64,000 bases of DNA from assembly GCF_011742145.1 (NCBI RefSeq), contig NZ_JAAQQU010000105.1, forward strand, positions 1 through 64,000, in the 5' to 3' direction. Shown here piece after piece: positions 30,951-39,951 of the stretch. Made by a program: the position numbers and the translations under genes. Source of the DNA: Flavobacterium sp. J49. GTDB lineage: Bacteria > Bacteroidota > Bacteroidia > Flavobacteriales > Flavobacteriaceae. Each line of letters starts with the position of its first letter. The first letter of the stretch is position 1. A model generated the notes under the pieces. That model was given only the letters and a program-made list of their open reading frames with translations, did no database searches and was not told where the DNA came from.

Positions 30951-33341
30951 ATGAAACGAACCATTAAAAAAGTGGCAGTAGTAGGTTCAGGAATCATGGG
31001 TTCCGGAATTGCATGTCATTTTGCTAACATTGGTGTGGAAGTTTTGCTTTTGGATATTATTCCAAATGCCCTAACCGAAGCCGAAGAAAAGAAAGGATTG
31101 ACACTAGAGAGTAAAGTTGTTCGCAACCGTTTGGTCAACGATCACTTGGCTAATGCCTTAAAGTCAAACCCATCGCCTATTTACAGTCAGAAGTTTGCTT
31201 CCCGAATCACAACCGGTAATACCACTGACGACATGGCTAAGATTGTCAACTACGATTGGATAATCGAAGTAGTTGTTGAGCGTTTAGACATCAAGAAATT
31301 AGTATTCGAGCAAATCGACCAATACAGAAAACCGGGAACTTTAGTAACTTCAAACACTTCAGGTATTCCGATTAAGTTTATGAGTGAAGGCCGAAGCGAA
31401 GATTTCCAGGCGCATTTTTGCGGAACGCACTTCTTTAATCCGGCGCGCTATTTAAAGTTATTCGAAATCATTCCGGGACCAAAAACATCTAGTGAAGTAC
31501 TAGACTTCTTGTTTGACTATGGTTCTAAATATTTAGGCAAAACTTCGGTCGTGGCCAAAGATACTCCGGCGTTCATAGGCAACCGCATCGGTATTTTCGG
31601 AATCCAAAGCTTATTCCATTTGGTCAAAGAAATGGATTTGACCATAGAAGAAGTAGACAAGTTAACCGGTCCGGTAATCGGGCGTCCAAAGTCGGCTACG
31701 TTCAGAACGGTTGATGTCGTTGGTTTAGATACTTTGGTACACGTAGCGAACGGTATCTATGAAAACTGCCCAACCGACGAAGCGCACGACCTATTCAAAC
31801 TGCCTGATTTCATCAACAAAATGATGGAAAACAAATGGCTAGGCAGCAAAACCGGTCAGGGTTTTTATAAAAAAGTAGACAAAGACATCTTGTCTTTAGA
31901 TTTAAATACACTAGAGTACAGAGCCGCTAAAAAAGCGTCATTCGGTACTTTAGAATTGACTAAAACCATTGATAAACCTATTGATAGATTCAAGGTTTTA
32001 GTAAAAGGCAAAGACAAAGCCGGCGAATTCTACAGAAAAAACTTCTCAGCCATGTTTGCTTATGTGTCCAACAGAGTTCCGGAAATCACAGACGACTTCT
32101 ACAAAATAGACGACGCCATGAAAGCCGGCTTCGGTTGGGAAAACGGACCATTCGAAATATGGGACGCTATCGGCGTAGCCAAAGGAATCGAATTAATGCA
32201 AGCCGAAGGGTATCAACCTGCCGCTTGGGTAAACGAAATGTTTGCTTCAGGAAGCACTAGTTTCTACACCGTGAAAGAAGGCGCTACTTATTATTACAAC
32301 ATTCAAACCAAATCGCAAACCAAAGTTCCGGGACAAGACAGTTTCATTATTCTAAACAATATTCGTGAAAGTAAGAAAGTTTGGAGCAACAGTGGTGCTG
32401 TAATTCATGATTTAGGTGATGGTATCTTAAACCTTGAATTCCAGTCAAAAATGAATACCATAGGTGGTGACGTTTTGGTCGGAATCAACAAAGCCATCGA
32501 CTTAGCCGAAAAACAATACAACGGATTAGTGATAGGAAACCAAGGCGCTAATTTCTCTGTCGGTGCCAATATCGGAATGATTTTCATGATGGCAGTCGAG
32601 CAAGAATATGACGAACTGAATATGGCCATAAAAATGTTCCAAGACACCATGATGCGTTGCCGCTACTCTTCTATTCCGGTCATCGTTGCGCCACATGGCA
32701 TGACTTTAGGCGGTGGTTGCGAAATGACGATGCATGCCGATAAAGTGGTAGCTGCAGCAGAAACGTATATCGGTTTGGTTGAATTCGGTGTCGGTGTAAT
32801 TCCGGGCGGCGGCGGTTCAAAAGAAATGACTTTAAGAGCTTCTGACCTATTCCGTAAAAACGATGTAGAGCTAAATGTTCTTCAAGAATACTTTCTGACA
32901 GTGGCAATGGCAAAAGTGGCTACTTCAGCTTACGAAGCTTTTGACATGGGCGTATTACAAAAAGGAAAAGACATCGTGGTGGTTAATAAAGACCGTCAAA
33001 TAGCCGAAGCCAAGAAACACGCTTTGTTAATGGCAGAAGCCGGTTATACGCAACCCATCCAAAGAAAAGATGTGAAAGTTCTAGGCAAACAAGCCTTAGG
33101 GATGTTCTTAGTCGGAACCGACCAAATGGTCGCCGGAAAATACATTTCAGAACACGATCAAAAAATCGCTAACAAACTGGCATACGTTATGGCAGGTGGT
33201 GATTTGTCTGAACCAACTTTAGTGTCTGAACAATATTTGTTAGATATCGAAAGAGAAGCGTTCTTATCCCTTTGTACCGAAAGAAAAACATTGGAGAGAA
33301 TTCAGTTTATGTTAACCAAAGGAAAACCGTTGAGAAATTAG
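30951..33341 (+). CDS. fadB: Bifunctional 3-hydroxyacyl-CoA dehydrogenase/enoyl-CoA hydratase
   Basis: The 796-residue protein starts with an NAD-binding fold (VAVVGSGIMGSGIACHFA), 3-hydroxyacyl-CoA dehydrogenase N- and C-domains (AHFCGTHFFNPARYLKLFE; KDTPAFIGNRIGIF; ENKWLGSKTGQGFYKK) and ends with an enoyl-CoA hydratase/isomerase domain (GLVIGNQGANFSVGANIG; GMTLGGGCEMTMHAD). The order is reversed compared with E. coli FadB and is normal for Bacteroidetes. It carries out the two middle steps of fatty-acid beta-oxidation. The TAG stop is followed in register by TATTAAG heptamers. Confidence 0.93.
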   Translation: MKRTIKKVAVVGSGIMGSGIACHFANIGVEVLLLDIIPNALTEAEEKKGLTLESKVVRNRLVNDHLANALKSNPSPIYSQKFASRITTGNTTDDMAKIVNYDWIIEVVVERLDIKKLVFEQIDQYRKPGTLVTSNTSGIPIKFMSEGRSEDFQAHFCGTHFFNPARYLKLFEIIPGPKTSSEVLDFLFDYGSKYLGKTSVVAKDTPAFIGNRIGIFGIQSLFHLVKEMDLTIEEVDKLTGPVIGRPKSATFRTVDVVGLDTLVHVANGIYENCPTDEAHDLFKLPDFINKMMENKWLGSKTGQGFYKKVDKDILSLDLNTLEYRAAKKASFGTLELTKTIDKPIDRFKVLVKGKDKAGEFYRKNFSAMFAYVSNRVPEITDDFYKIDDAMKAGFGWENGPFEIWDAIGVAKGIELMQAEGYQPAAWVNEMFASGSTSFYTVKEGATYYYNIQTKSQTKVPGQDSFIILNNIRESKKVWSNSGAVIHDLGDGILNLEFQSKMNTIGGDVLVGINKAIDLAEKQYNGLVIGNQGANFSVGANIGMIFMMAVEQEYDELNMAIKMFQDTMMRCRYSSIPVIVAPHGMTLGGGCEMTMHADKVVAAAETYIGLVEFGVGVIPGGGGSKEMTLRASDLFRKNDVELNVLQEYFLTVAMAKVATSAYEAFDMGVLQKGKDIVVVNKDRQIAEAKKHALLMAEAGYTQPIQRKDVKVLGKQALGMFLVGTDQMVAGKYISEHDQKIANKLAYVMAGGDLSEPTLVSEQYLLDIEREAFLSLCTERKTLERIQFMLTKGKPLRN

Positions 33342-33778
33342 TATTAAGACTACAGTATTAAGTATTAAGACATAGAGTATGCACAATTTCGAGAAATTAA
33401 AAATATGGCAAAAAGCAATGGATATTGCTGTTGAAGTTTATGAAGTTTCATTGCTTTTGCCCAATGATGAAAAATTTAATTTAATTCATCAAATTAAAAA
33501 ATGTGCAGTATCTATTCCCTCTAATATTGCTGAAGGTTCCGGAAGAAATCATGACAAGGAATTTGTTCAATTTTTAGGAATTGCAAATGGCTCAACATTC
33601 GAATTAATAACGCAATTAATTCTAGCTAAAAGATTAAAACTTATAAACGAAGAAACAGCACAACCCATAATTAATCAATTGGTAGAAGTTTCAAATATGA
33701 ATTTCTCCTTTCAAAAAACATTAAAATCATAATCAAGCGATTGGAAAGTCTTAATACTTAATACTCCAATCTTAATAC
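33341..33778 (+). mobile_element. IVS-like cassette: S23 gene between 31-nt inverted repeats
   Basis: 33341-33371 and 33748-33778 are inverted copies: 9 paired bases, a 4-by-4 mismatch, then 18 perfectly paired bases (33354-33371 with 33748-33765). Each arm is built of heptamers: TATTAAG, a variant, TATTAAG, TATTAAG. The 438-bp segment contains only the S23 gene and separates fadB from fadA. The left arm begins on the last base of the fadB stop codon. Layout matches 23S rRNA intervening sequences (ORF in the loop of a long stem); mobility is inferred. Confidence 0.55.
33379..33732 (+). CDS. S23/bAvd-like four-helix-bundle protein (copy 2)
   Basis: The 117-residue protein is of the same family as the gene at 22998: NFEKLKIWQKAMDIAVEVYE, LIHQIKKCAVSIPSNIAEGS, GRN and LGIANGSTFELITQLILAKR. 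The spacing to fadB (37 bp) and fadA (53 bp) is occupied by inverted heptamer repeats. Known relatives bind nucleic acid or partner with reverse transcriptases; neither is testable here. The insertion would make fadA expression depend on transcription through the hairpin. Confidence 0.9.
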   Translation: MHNFEKLKIWQKAMDIAVEVYEVSLLLPNDEKFNLIHQIKKCAVSIPSNIAEGSGRNHDKEFVQFLGIANGSTFELITQLILAKRLKLINEETAQPIINQLVEVSNMNFSFQKTLKS

Positions 33779-33785
33779 AAAAAAT

Positions 33786-34967
33786 ATGAAAACAGCATAC
33801 ATAGTAAAAGCATACAGAACCGCCGTCGGCAAAGCCCCAAAAGGAGTTTTCCGTTTCAAACGTCCCGATGAGTTGGCTGCCGAAACCATTCAGTACATGA
33901 TGAATGAACTACCTGATTTCGACAAAACAAGAATAGATGACGTCATGGTAGGAAATGCCATGCCTGAGGCGGAGCAAGGATTAAACGTGGCGCGTTTGAT
34001 TTCGTTAATGGGATTAAAAGTAACCGATGTTCCTGGCGTAACTGTAAACCGTTATTGCGCTTCCGGAGTAGAAACCATTGCCATGGCTACTTCAAAAATC
34101 CAAAGTGGTATGGCAGATTGCATCATCGCCGGCGGTGCCGAAAGTATGAGTTTTATTCCAATGGGCGGTTATAAACCTACACCTGATTATGCAGTGGCCA
34201 AAGAAGGAAACGAAGATTACTACTGGGGAATGGGTTTAACGGCTGAAGCGGTAGCCAAACAATTCAACGTATCTCGTGAAGACCAAGATGAATTTGCATT
34301 GAATTCACATTTAAAAGCCATCAAAGCGCAAGCAGAAGGCAAATTCGACAAACAAATTGTACCGATTACTATCGAACAAACCTTTATCAATGAAAATGGT
34401 AAAAAAGAGACCAAATCATACACTGTAACCAAAGACGAAGGACCAAGAGCCGATACCAATGCGGCTGCTTTAAGCAAATTGCGTCCGGTTTTCGCTGCCG
34501 ATGGTAGTGTAACGGCCGGAAACTCTTCACAAATGAGCGACGGAGCTGCTTTTGTCTTAATCATGAGCGAGGAAATGGTCAAAGAACTCAACCTCACGCC
34601 TATCGCCAGAATAGTAAGTTATGCTGCTGCCGGTGTAGAACCAAGAATCATGGGAATCGGACCAGTGAAAGCCATTCCGAAAGCATTAAAACAAGCAGGA
34701 TTGACATTAAACGATATTAATTTAATTGAATTAAACGAAGCCTTTGCTTCTCAGGCTTTAGCGGTTACTCGCGAATTAGGTATCAATCCTGATATCGTTA
34801 ATGTAAATGGTGGTGCAATTGCTTTAGGACATCCGTTAGGTTGTACCGGAGCGAAACTTTCCGTGCAACTATTTGACGAAATGAAACGCCGCGGTGACAA
34901 GTATGGAATAGTTTCTATGTGCGTCGGAACCGGACAAGGTGCGGCAGGAGTTTATGAAGTGTTATAA
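33786..34967 (+). CDS. fadA: Acetyl-CoA C-acyltransferase (3-ketoacyl-CoA thiolase)
   Basis: The 393-residue thiolase has the nucleophilic Cys91 in [35 protein letters not shown] with the catalytic His, and Cys379 in [11 protein letters not shown]. It performs the last, thiolytic step of beta-oxidation. It would normally directly follow fadB; here the S23 cassette intervenes. Confidence 0.94.
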   Translation: MKTAYIVKAYRTAVGKAPKGVFRFKRPDELAAETIQYMMNELPDFDKTRIDDVMVGNAMPEAEQGLNVARLISLMGLKVTDVPGVTVNRYCASGVETIAMATSKIQSGMADCIIAGGAESMSFIPMGGYKPTPDYAVAKEGNEDYYWGMGLTAEAVAKQFNVSREDQDEFALNSHLKAIKAQAEGKFDKQIVPITIEQTFINENGKKETKSYTVTKDEGPRADTNAAALSKLRPVFAADGSVTAGNSSQMSDGAAFVLIMSEEMVKELNLTPIARIVSYAAAGVEPRIMGIGPVKAIPKALKQAGLTLNDINLIELNEAFASQALAVTRELGINPDIVNVNGGAIALGHPLGCTGAKLSVQLFDEMKRRGDKYGIVSMCVGTGQGAAGVYEVL

Positions 34968-34986
34968 GTAAAACTTATTCTTCCTT

Positions 34987-35062
34987 TTGTCATTCCGACG
35001 AAGGAGGAATCTAATAAACTGAGGAACAATTTGATGAGATTCCTCCTTCGTCGGAATGACAA
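34987..35062. repeat. 26-bp perfect inverted repeat between fadA and the acyl-CoA dehydrogenase
   Basis: 34987-35012 and 35037-35062 are exact reverse complements of 26 bases, separated by 24. The arm core reads GTCATTCCGACGAAGGAGG. Closely similar GTCATTCC-type palindromes recur as dispersed repeats in many bacterial genomes (from general knowledge, not checked). In the mRNA it would be a very stable hairpin 20 bp after the fadA stop and 39 bp before the next start. Confidence 0.85.
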
Positions 35063-35101
35063 GATTGTAAATAAAACTATTAAAACTAAAAAGCATATAC
35101 A

Positions 35102-36892
35102 ATGGAAGATATAACAAGAGGTGGACAGTTTTTGGTAAAGGAAACCAAATGCGAAAACGTTTTTACACCCGAAGACTTCAGCGAAGAACAAATCATGATG
35201 CGCGATTCTGTTAAGGAATTCGTCGACAAAGAAATTTGGCCTAATAAAGACCGTTTCGAAAAGAAAGACTACGCCTTTACCGAAGAAGTAATGCGTAAAG
35301 CCGGTGAAATGGGCTTCCTAAGCGTAGCTGTTCCTGAGGCTTATGGTGGAATGGGAATGGGATTCGTAGATACTTGTTTGGTGTGTGATTACATATCGGG
35401 AGCTACCGGTTCGTTTTCAACCGCTTTTGGCGCGCATACCGGAATCGGAACTATGCCCATTACTTTATACGGAACCGAAGAGCAAAAGCAAAAATACGTA
35501 CCTAAACTAGCTTCAGGCGAATGGTTTGGCGCGTACTGTTTGACCGAACCGGGCGCCGGTTCTGATGCCAACTCCGGAAAAACAAAAGCAGTTTTATCCG
35601 CAGACGGAAAATATTATAACATCACCGGACAAAAAATGTGGATTTCTAATGCAGGTTTTTGTTCGGTATTTATTGTATTCGCTCGTATTGAAGATGATAA
35701 AAACATTACCGGTTTCATCGTTGAAAACGATCCAAGCAACGGCATCACAATGAACGAAGAAGAACACAAACTCGGTATTCGCGCCTCTTCTACCCGTCAG
35801 GTTTTCTTTGCGGATACTAAAGTGCCGGTGGAAAACATGTTGGCCGGACGTGGCGAAGGTTTCAAAATTGCAATGAATGCATTGAATGTTGGTCGTATCA
35901 AATTGGCTGCTGCTTGTTTAGACGCGCAACGTCGAGTGACTTCCAATGCGGTGAATTATGCCAATGAAAGAATTCAGTTCAATACACCAATCTCAAGTTT
36001 TGGAGCTATTAGATATAAACTAGCCGAAATGGCCACTTCTGCTTATGCCGGAGAAAGTGCGACTTATCGCGCAGCCAAAGACATTGAAAACCGAATCAAA
36101 CTACGCGAAGCAGAAGGTGCAAGCCATCAAGAAGCCGAATTAAAAGGCGTTGAAGAATTTGCTATCGAATGTTCAATTCTAAAAGTAGCCGTTTCTGAGG
36201 ATGTTCAAAATTGTGCTGATGAAGGCATTCAAATTTATGGCGGAATGGGATTCTCCGAAGATACGCCTATGGAAAGTGCTTGGCGTGATGCTCGTATCGC
36301 TCGTATTTACGAAGGAACGAACGAAATCAATCGAATGTTATCAGTAGGAATGCTAATTAAGAAAGCAATGAAAGGTCATGTGGATTTATTAGGTCCGGCC
36401 ATGAAAGTACAAGAAGAATTAATGGGTATTCCATCCTTCGAAACCCCTGATTATTCAGAGTTGTTTTCGGAAGAAAAAGAAATGGTGGCCAAATTGAAAA
36501 AAGCCTTCTTAATGGTAGCCGGAGCAGCCGTTCAAAAATATGGTATGGACTTAGACGCGCACCAACAATTATTAATGGCTGCAGCCGATATGCTGATTGA
36601 AATCTATATCGCGGAAAGCACCATTTTAAGAACAGAAAAATTAGCAAAAAAAGAAGGCGAAGCTACTGTTACCGAACAAATAGCTATGGCCAAATTATAC
36701 TTGTACAAAGCCGTAGATGTGGTCACTCAAAAAGGAAAAGAAAGCATTATCTCTTTTGCAGAAGGCGATGAACAACGCATGATGCTCATGGGATTACGCC
36801 GATTTACAAAATACACCAACATGCCAAATATAGTTGGCTTGAGAGAAACTATTACCACCAAGTTAGTGGCGGAAAATAGTTATTGTTTTTAG
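35102..36892 (+). CDS. Acyl-CoA dehydrogenase with C-terminal extension
   Basis: The 596-residue protein contains the FAD/substrate segments AYCLTEPGAGSDANSGKTKA, KMWISNAGFCSVFIVFARI, ASSTRQVFFADTKVPVENML and GIQIYGGMGFSEDTPMESAW with IYEGTNEINRM. The C-terminal ~150 residues (from about 440) form a helical extension found in VLCAD-like and Bacteroidetes enzymes. It catalyses the first, oxidative step of beta-oxidation, completing the operon with fadB and fadA. Confidence 0.93.
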   Translation: MEDITRGGQFLVKETKCENVFTPEDFSEEQIMMRDSVKEFVDKEIWPNKDRFEKKDYAFTEEVMRKAGEMGFLSVAVPEAYGGMGMGFVDTCLVCDYISGATGSFSTAFGAHTGIGTMPITLYGTEEQKQKYVPKLASGEWFGAYCLTEPGAGSDANSGKTKAVLSADGKYYNITGQKMWISNAGFCSVFIVFARIEDDKNITGFIVENDPSNGITMNEEEHKLGIRASSTRQVFFADTKVPVENMLAGRGEGFKIAMNALNVGRIKLAAACLDAQRRVTSNAVNYANERIQFNTPISSFGAIRYKLAEMATSAYAGESATYRAAKDIENRIKLREAEGASHQEAELKGVEEFAIECSILKVAVSEDVQNCADEGIQIYGGMGFSEDTPMESAWRDARIARIYEGTNEINRMLSVGMLIKKAMKGHVDLLGPAMKVQEELMGIPSFETPDYSELFSEEKEMVAKLKKAFLMVAGAAVQKYGMDLDAHQQLLMAAADMLIEIYIAESTILRTEKLAKKEGEATVTEQIAMAKLYLYKAVDVVTQKGKESIISFAEGDEQRMMLMGLRRFTKYTNMPNIVGLRETITTKLVAENSYCF

Positions 36893-36916
36893 ATTTTTAG
36901 TTAAGTTAATTGTGTT

Positions 36917-36951
36917 AAAAGACCGGCTGATCAAATTAGTCGGTCTTTTTT
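36917..36951 (+). terminator. Terminator of the beta-oxidation operon
   Basis: AAAAGACCG (36917-36925) pairs with CGGTCTTTT (36941-36949) around a 15-base loop that is itself partly paired. A T-run follows. From here to 37334 (about 380 bp) there is no gene. The stretch is very AT-rich and includes an imperfect dyad at 37209-37239. Confidence 0.85.
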
Positions 36952-37264
36952 TGTAGTTAAAAAAACTAAAGAATCACACCGCTTTTAAACAAAAGACAAT
37001 AAAATATTGAAAAACAAAATGACATAAAAATTCCATAATCCAATCTTGCAAGGTGTTTAAGTTCCATTGAATGCTTAGGAACAATTTAAGATGAGATTAT
37101 AAAAAACACTCTCAATAAACCCACTAATATCGACGCTTAAGACATTAAAAAGGAAGCTGTTTTTTTTTATGATAATCAGTTTATTAGGCTAATTCATAAA
37201 AACAAATATTAAAATTTGTTAAACAATTTAACATTTTAAAAAAAAATAAATGAGAAAAGTTACC

Positions 37265-37272
37265 TAAATTTG
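37265..37272 (+). promoter_or_regulatory. Canonical -7 box for the PAS kinase gene
   Basis: TAAATTTG fits TAnnTTTG, 62 bp before the start codon. The AT-rich region just upstream contains an imperfect inverted repeat (TTAAAAT...GTTAAA with TTTAAC...ATTTTAA, 37209-37239). Confidence 0.5.
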
Positions 37273-37334
37273 ATAATCTCTTCAAAATTTATATTAAAAT
37301 GGTATAAAGAAATCAAGCAATTTTATTCTTAGGT

Positions 37335-38846
37335 ATGAGCAAAAAAGTAAAAGAAGAAGTTGAAGATGAACTTCTGGGAAAGATAAAAGAACTTTCCTAT
37401 TACAGATACGCGCTTGATGAGTCGTCCATAATAGCTATAACAGATCAAAAGGGAATTATAAACCATGTCAATGATAACTTCTGTAAAATATCAAAATATT
37501 CTCGTGAGGAACTTTTAGGGAAAGACCACAGAATCATTAACTCAGGCTATCATAAAAAAGAGTTTATAAAATACCTTTGGAGGACGATTGCGCAAGGCAA
37601 AATTTGGAAAGGAGAGCTAAAGAACAGAGCCAAAGACGGTACTGCCTATTGGGTGGATACCACTATTGTTCCTTTTCTTGACAACAAGGGTAAACCCTAT
37701 CAGTATGTAGCCATTCGTTCCGATATCACCGAACGAAAAAAAGCTGAGGAGGAGTTATTAAAAAAAATTAAAGAAATATCCGATTACAAATACGCCTTGG
37801 ACGAGTCTTCCATTGTAGCGATTACGGACCAAAAAGGAATCATAACACACGTGAACGATAATTTCTGTAAAATATCAAAATACAGTCGGGAGGAATTGCT
37901 GGGTCAAGATCACCGAATTATCAATTCTGCCTATCACTCTTCTGAATTCATTAAAGAGTTATGGCAGACGATAGCCAACGGAAAAGTATGGAAAGGAGAA
38001 TTGAAAAACAAAGCCAAGGATGGAACTGCCTATTGGGTGGACACCACAATTGTACCCTTTTTAAACGAACATGGAAAACCCTATCAGTATGTAGCCATTC
38101 GATCTGATATTTCTGAAAGAAAAAAAGGCGAGGAAAAAATTGCCAAAATGCTTATCAATACCGAATACCAAAACAAACAGTTGGTTGACTTTTGCAACAT
38201 CGTTTCCCATAACCTCAGAGCGCCACTCGTAAACATATCGATGCTACTGGATTATGCAGAATCTACGGAAGACCAAGACGAAAAAACTGAAGTGTTAAAA
38301 AGAGTCAAACCGGTAATTAATCATCTTAACGGCATACTTGATGAACTTGTTGAGTCATTACAAGTTAGACAAGATTCCGAAATCGAATCAAATATTATTA
38401 ATTTAAAAGAAACTACAGAAAAAACTCTAGTCGCTTTTGAAGGCCAAATCAAGCTTTATAAAGCTAAGATACGTATGGATTTTAGTGAAGTTAATACTAT
38501 TTTCTATCCGCAACGCTACATTGATAGTATTTTAACCAATTTAATCAGCAACGCTTTAAAATACAAATCACCTGATCGCAATATCACCATTACAATCAAA
38601 ACTCGCAACGAGCCCGATGGCGTTGTTCTTTCTATTGCCGATAATGGTTTGGGAATAGATTTAGAACTTCACAAACACAATATGTTTAAGATTCGAAAAG
38701 TCTTTCACAAACATCCCGAGTCCAAAGGTTTTGGTTTATTCATGACAAAAACCCAAGTGGAAGCCATGGGCGGACACATATGGGTTGATAGCACTCCTAA
38801 CAAAGGAAGTACCTTTTACATACAATTTAAACCCCAACCATCATGA
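37335..38846 (+). CDS. Cytosolic histidine kinase with two near-identical PAS domains
   Basis: The 503-residue protein starts with two PAS-PAC units (about 15-138 and 140-262) that share most residues: YALDESSII/VAITDQKGII, VNDNFCKISKYSREELLG, AKDGTAYWVDTTIVPFL and GKPYQYVAIRSDI. HisKA follows with His292 in FCNIVSHNLRAPLVNIS, then HATPase with LISNALKYKSPD, LSIADNGLGIDL and GFGLFMTKTQVEAMGG. There are no membrane segments. Its stop overlaps the start of a response regulator by 4 bp. Confidence 0.92.
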   Translation: MSKKVKEEVEDELLGKIKELSYYRYALDESSIIAITDQKGIINHVNDNFCKISKYSREELLGKDHRIINSGYHKKEFIKYLWRTIAQGKIWKGELKNRAKDGTAYWVDTTIVPFLDNKGKPYQYVAIRSDITERKKAEEELLKKIKEISDYKYALDESSIVAITDQKGIITHVNDNFCKISKYSREELLGQDHRIINSAYHSSEFIKELWQTIANGKVWKGELKNKAKDGTAYWVDTTIVPFLNEHGKPYQYVAIRSDISERKKGEEKIAKMLINTEYQNKQLVDFCNIVSHNLRAPLVNISMLLDYAESTEDQDEKTEVLKRVKPVINHLNGILDELVESLQVRQDSEIESNIINLKETTEKTLVAFEGQIKLYKAKIRMDFSEVNTIFYPQRYIDSILTNLISNALKYKSPDRNITITIKTRNEPDGVVLSIADNGLGIDLELHKHNMFKIRKVFHKHPESKGFGLFMTKTQVEAMGGHIWVDSTPNKGSTFYIQFKPQPS

Positions 38847-39241
38847 AAAAAATTGAACTATTAGCCCTAGTTGACGATGATGATACTTTTGTATTTATTA
38901 CCAAAAGAATCATCGAAAAAACAAATCATGTCAAAGAAATCAAAGTATTTGGCAACGGATTAGATGCTTTAAACTATTTGAAAGAAAATTTAAACTCTGA
39001 ATACAAATTACCAGATGTAATATTTCTTGACTTGTCTATGCCTATCATGGACGGTTGGCAGTTTTTAGATGAATTTACTTCTTTAGAAAGCCAAAAAACA
39101 AGTAAAATCATTATTTATGTTTGTTCCTCCTCTATCTCACCTCATGATATTATGAAGGCAAAAAAAATGAGTGCTGTGTCAGACTTTATCATAAAACCGG
39201 TGACAAAAGACAAGTTCAGTGAAATCATATTAACCTTATAA
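38843..39241 (+). CDS. Single-domain response regulator
   Basis: The 132-residue receiver has the acidic cluster DDDD (11-14), phospho-acceptor Asp63 in IFLDLSMPIMDGW, Ser/Thr in VCSSSIS and Lys in FIIKPVT. The ATGA overlap with the kinase gene indicates coupled translation and a cognate pair. Its output is unknown because it has no effector domain. Confidence 0.92.
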   Translation: MKKIELLALVDDDDTFVFITKRIIEKTNHVKEIKVFGNGLDALNYLKENLNSEYKLPDVIFLDLSMPIMDGWQFLDEFTSLESQKTSKIIIYVCSSSISPHDIMKAKKMSAVSDFIIKPVTKDKFSEIILTL

Positions 39242-39282
39242 ATCGTTATTTTTTTATTCCGCTATAAATAATTAAAAAACCT

Positions 39283-39314
39283 ATGCTGCCTTTTCTGGGC
39301 GGCATTTTTTTTTT
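39283..39314 (+). terminator. Terminator of the kinase/regulator pair
   Basis: ATGCTGCC (39283-39290) pairs with GGCGGCAT (39298-39305, one G-T pair) and is followed by a run of T to 39314. Confidence 0.88.
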
Positions 39315-39355
39315 CCAAACAAATTACTATTTTAGTCACAATAAAAACAGCTCTT

Positions 39356-39880
39356 ATGAAACTATTAGGAATAGGCTCCAGAATCAACCATGCCGAATAT
39401 GGCAAAGGCGTAGTAACCAATGTATCATCGAAAGAATATTGGGTCACTTTTATAGAAAACGGATTAGAAACCATCGCTATCGACAGTGAATTTGAAGTCA
39501 TAGAACACGCCGAGAACGAAGTAGATACCGTGAGCTTTTACGATGTAGAGCAAAGTTTATTATCCATTCTAAAAAAATGGAACGGTTTAGGGGAACCGGT
39601 TGCCATTGGCGACAAATGGAAAGGTGGTAACATGAAACTTACTCCAGGTCAAGCCGGATTGGCTGCTAAAGACGTACCGATTGATACTTTCTTCCACAAA
39701 ATCGTAATGCTCCGTGATCGGTTACGCGTAATGGAACAAAAGATTAACTCCAGCAACTTAGAAGAAATTGAAAAAGTGGAATTACAACAATACATTACCC
39801 GTATTTACGGTAGTTTAACGACTTTCAATGTCTTATTCAAATCACAAACCGACTATTTTGTAGGCGAAAAAACCAAGTAA
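39356..39880 (+). CDS. Conserved hypothetical protein with N-terminal SH3-like segment
   Basis: The protein has 174 residues. The N-terminal ~50 (GIGSRINHAEYGKGVVTNVS ... YWVTFIENGLETI) resemble the small Tudor/SH3-like module (G-x-x-V-x-H-x-x-F/Y-G-x-G) at the C-termini of UvrD/RecQ-type helicases and related proteins. The C-terminal half is helical (FFHKIVMLRDRLRVMEQKIN). It has no signal or membrane segment. I know no function. Confidence 0.75.
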   Translation: MKLLGIGSRINHAEYGKGVVTNVSSKEYWVTFIENGLETIAIDSEFEVIEHAENEVDTVSFYDVEQSLLSILKKWNGLGEPVAIGDKWKGGNMKLTPGQAGLAAKDVPIDTFFHKIVMLRDRLRVMEQKINSSNLEEIEKVELQQYITRIYGSLTTFNVLFKSQTDYFVGEKTK

Positions 39881-39951
39881 ACTTTAACCTAATTTTAAAG
39901 TAATTGCTTTGCCGAATTGTGTACTTTTATAAATCTAAAAAGAATTTACTC

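Noticed and set aside
34952-35191. Minus-strand 79-residue frame between fadA and the acyl-CoA dehydrogenase
   Set aside because: It is read through the 26-bp inverted repeat and overlaps two real genes; typical spurious translation of this repeat type.
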